Assembly: GCA_020724325.1 (NCBI GenBank)
Contig: DYHC01000121.1
Location: 1 to 6,378 of the forward strand
Source of the DNA: Melioribacter roseus
GTDB lineage: Bacteria > Bacteroidota > Ignavibacteria > Ignavibacteriales > Melioribacteraceae
Reading direction: 5' to 3'
DNA: 6,378 nt
The notes under the pieces were generated by a model. That model saw nothing but the letters and a program-made list of their open reading frames with translations. It did no database searches and was not told where the DNA came from. Below, piece after piece: positions 5,923 through 6,378 of the stretch. The position numbers were made by a program, and so were the translations under genes. Numbering within the stretch: the stretch's first letter is position 1; each line of letters begins with the position of its first letter.

Positions 5923-6378
5923 TTAGAAAGCTTCACCAATTCCAATATGAAATTGAACAAGTTCTTTTAAGAATTTTTTTGAAGATATATTCCGTTTATC
6001 AGAAGGATCAAAAAGTTTAATACCAAAATCCAAACGTATTGGGGCGAAGTCAGAATAATACCTTAGCCCAAATCCACCAGCTAATGCTACCTGATCGAAT
6101 CGGAATTCTTTTACACTATTCCATGTATTGCCATAATCTATGAATAATGCAGAACCGAATTTGCCGAACAATCGATTCCTTGATTCAATTGAGCCTTCGA
6201 ATAGAAAAAATCCGCCGGTAGCTGCACCTTTAGCCAATATTGCTTCCAGATCTTCCTGAGAAGGATTTTCGAGATTGATTAGGGGTTCTATTGGAACAAG
6301 CTGCCTTGTACTCCATCCTCTAACCGAGTTACTACCGCCGGCATAGAATCTTTGATTAAGTGAAATATCCGCTTTATC
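5923..6378 (-). CDS. Omp85-family outer-membrane protein (BamA/TamA-like), C-terminal part
   Basis: Partial gene running off the right edge; only the last 151 residues are seen. The frame is open to 6378, beginning DKADISLNQRFYAGG. This is the C-terminal beta-barrel of the bacterial surface antigen (D15/Omp85) family, outer-membrane proteins that insert or export other barrel proteins. The AGGSNSVRGW segment (residues 13-22 of the visible part) holds the conserved VRG[FYW] motif of loop L6. Barrel strands include FGKFGSALFIDYGNTW, ALAGGFGLRYYSDFAPIRLDFGIKLFDP and the terminal VQFHIGIGEAF. The terminal strand ends in Phe, as expected of a beta-signal read by the BAM complex. The codon at 6237 is an internal TTG (Leu), not a start. 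BamA, TamA or a related Bacteroidota protein cannot be told apart without the POTRA domains. No hairpin terminator is seen after the stop at 5923. Confidence 0.85.
   Translation of the reverse strand, partial: DKADISLNQRFYAGGSNSVRGWSTRQLVPIEPLINLENPSQEDLEAILAKGAATGGFFLFEGSIESRNRLFGKFGSALFIDYGNTWNSVKEFRFDQVALAGGFGLRYYSDFAPIRLDFGIKLFDPSDKRNISSKKFLKELVQFHIGIGEAF

Noticed and set aside
5923..6237. A complete 104-residue protein starting at 6237
   Set aside because: The codon at 6237 is an internal TTG; the frame continues to the window edge and carries the VRGW motif of the Omp85 barrel.
1..6378. An undescribed defence, mobile or CRISPR-like system
   Set aside because: Every long open stretch is accounted for by a recognisable housekeeping family. 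There are no direct-repeat arrays, transposase, integrase or terminal inverted repeats, and the intergenic gaps are all under 120 bases.

Overview
This window is ordinary bacterial housekeeping sequence: low GC by eye, compactly organised, and made up of replication, repair, nucleotide and envelope genes. The organism is probably from the Bacteroidota/Ignavibacteriota (FCB) side. The evidence is a Bacteroidota-style promoter (TTTG, 20 nt, TAAATTTG) in front of yicC, several starts with little or no Shine-Dalgarno signal, a DUF1460 exported protein, and an Omp85-type outer-membrane protein that implies a Gram-negative envelope. This placement is inference from composition and gene content, not a database result.

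Layout from left to right: (1) nfo, endonuclease IV, is on the + strand (7-861). (2) A minus-strand block follows, read right to left from 3971 to 862: family 4 uracil-DNA glycosylase, replicative helicase dnaB, then an exported DUF1460 amidase-like protein. Its last stop codon abuts the nfo stop codon with no base between. (3) A short gap (3972-4084) holds a clear intrinsic terminator. (4) A second minus-strand operon, yicC-gmk-rpoZ (5837 to 4085), is packed with junctions of 0 and 1 nt and has its own promoter in the 85-nt gap upstream. (5) The C-terminal 151 residues of an Omp85-family (BamA/TamA-like) outer-membrane beta-barrel protein run off the right edge, also on the minus strand.

How they work together: yicC, gmk and rpoZ form a familiar growth-linked cluster (RNA turnover, GMP to GDP, RNA polymerase omega). 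The UDG and endonuclease IV catalyse successive steps of base excision repair: UDG removes uracil and leaves an abasic site, and endonuclease IV nicks at that site. They lie on opposite strands on either side of dnaB. DUF1460 and the Omp85 protein are envelope proteins.

I see no tRNA, rRNA, CRISPR array, insertion sequence, prophage or toxin-antitoxin module, and no convincing undescribed system. The points worth a second look are modest: the tail-to-tail stop codons, an enlarged acidic linker in omega, the N-terminal extension and TTG start of the UDG, the yicC promoter and the terminator.
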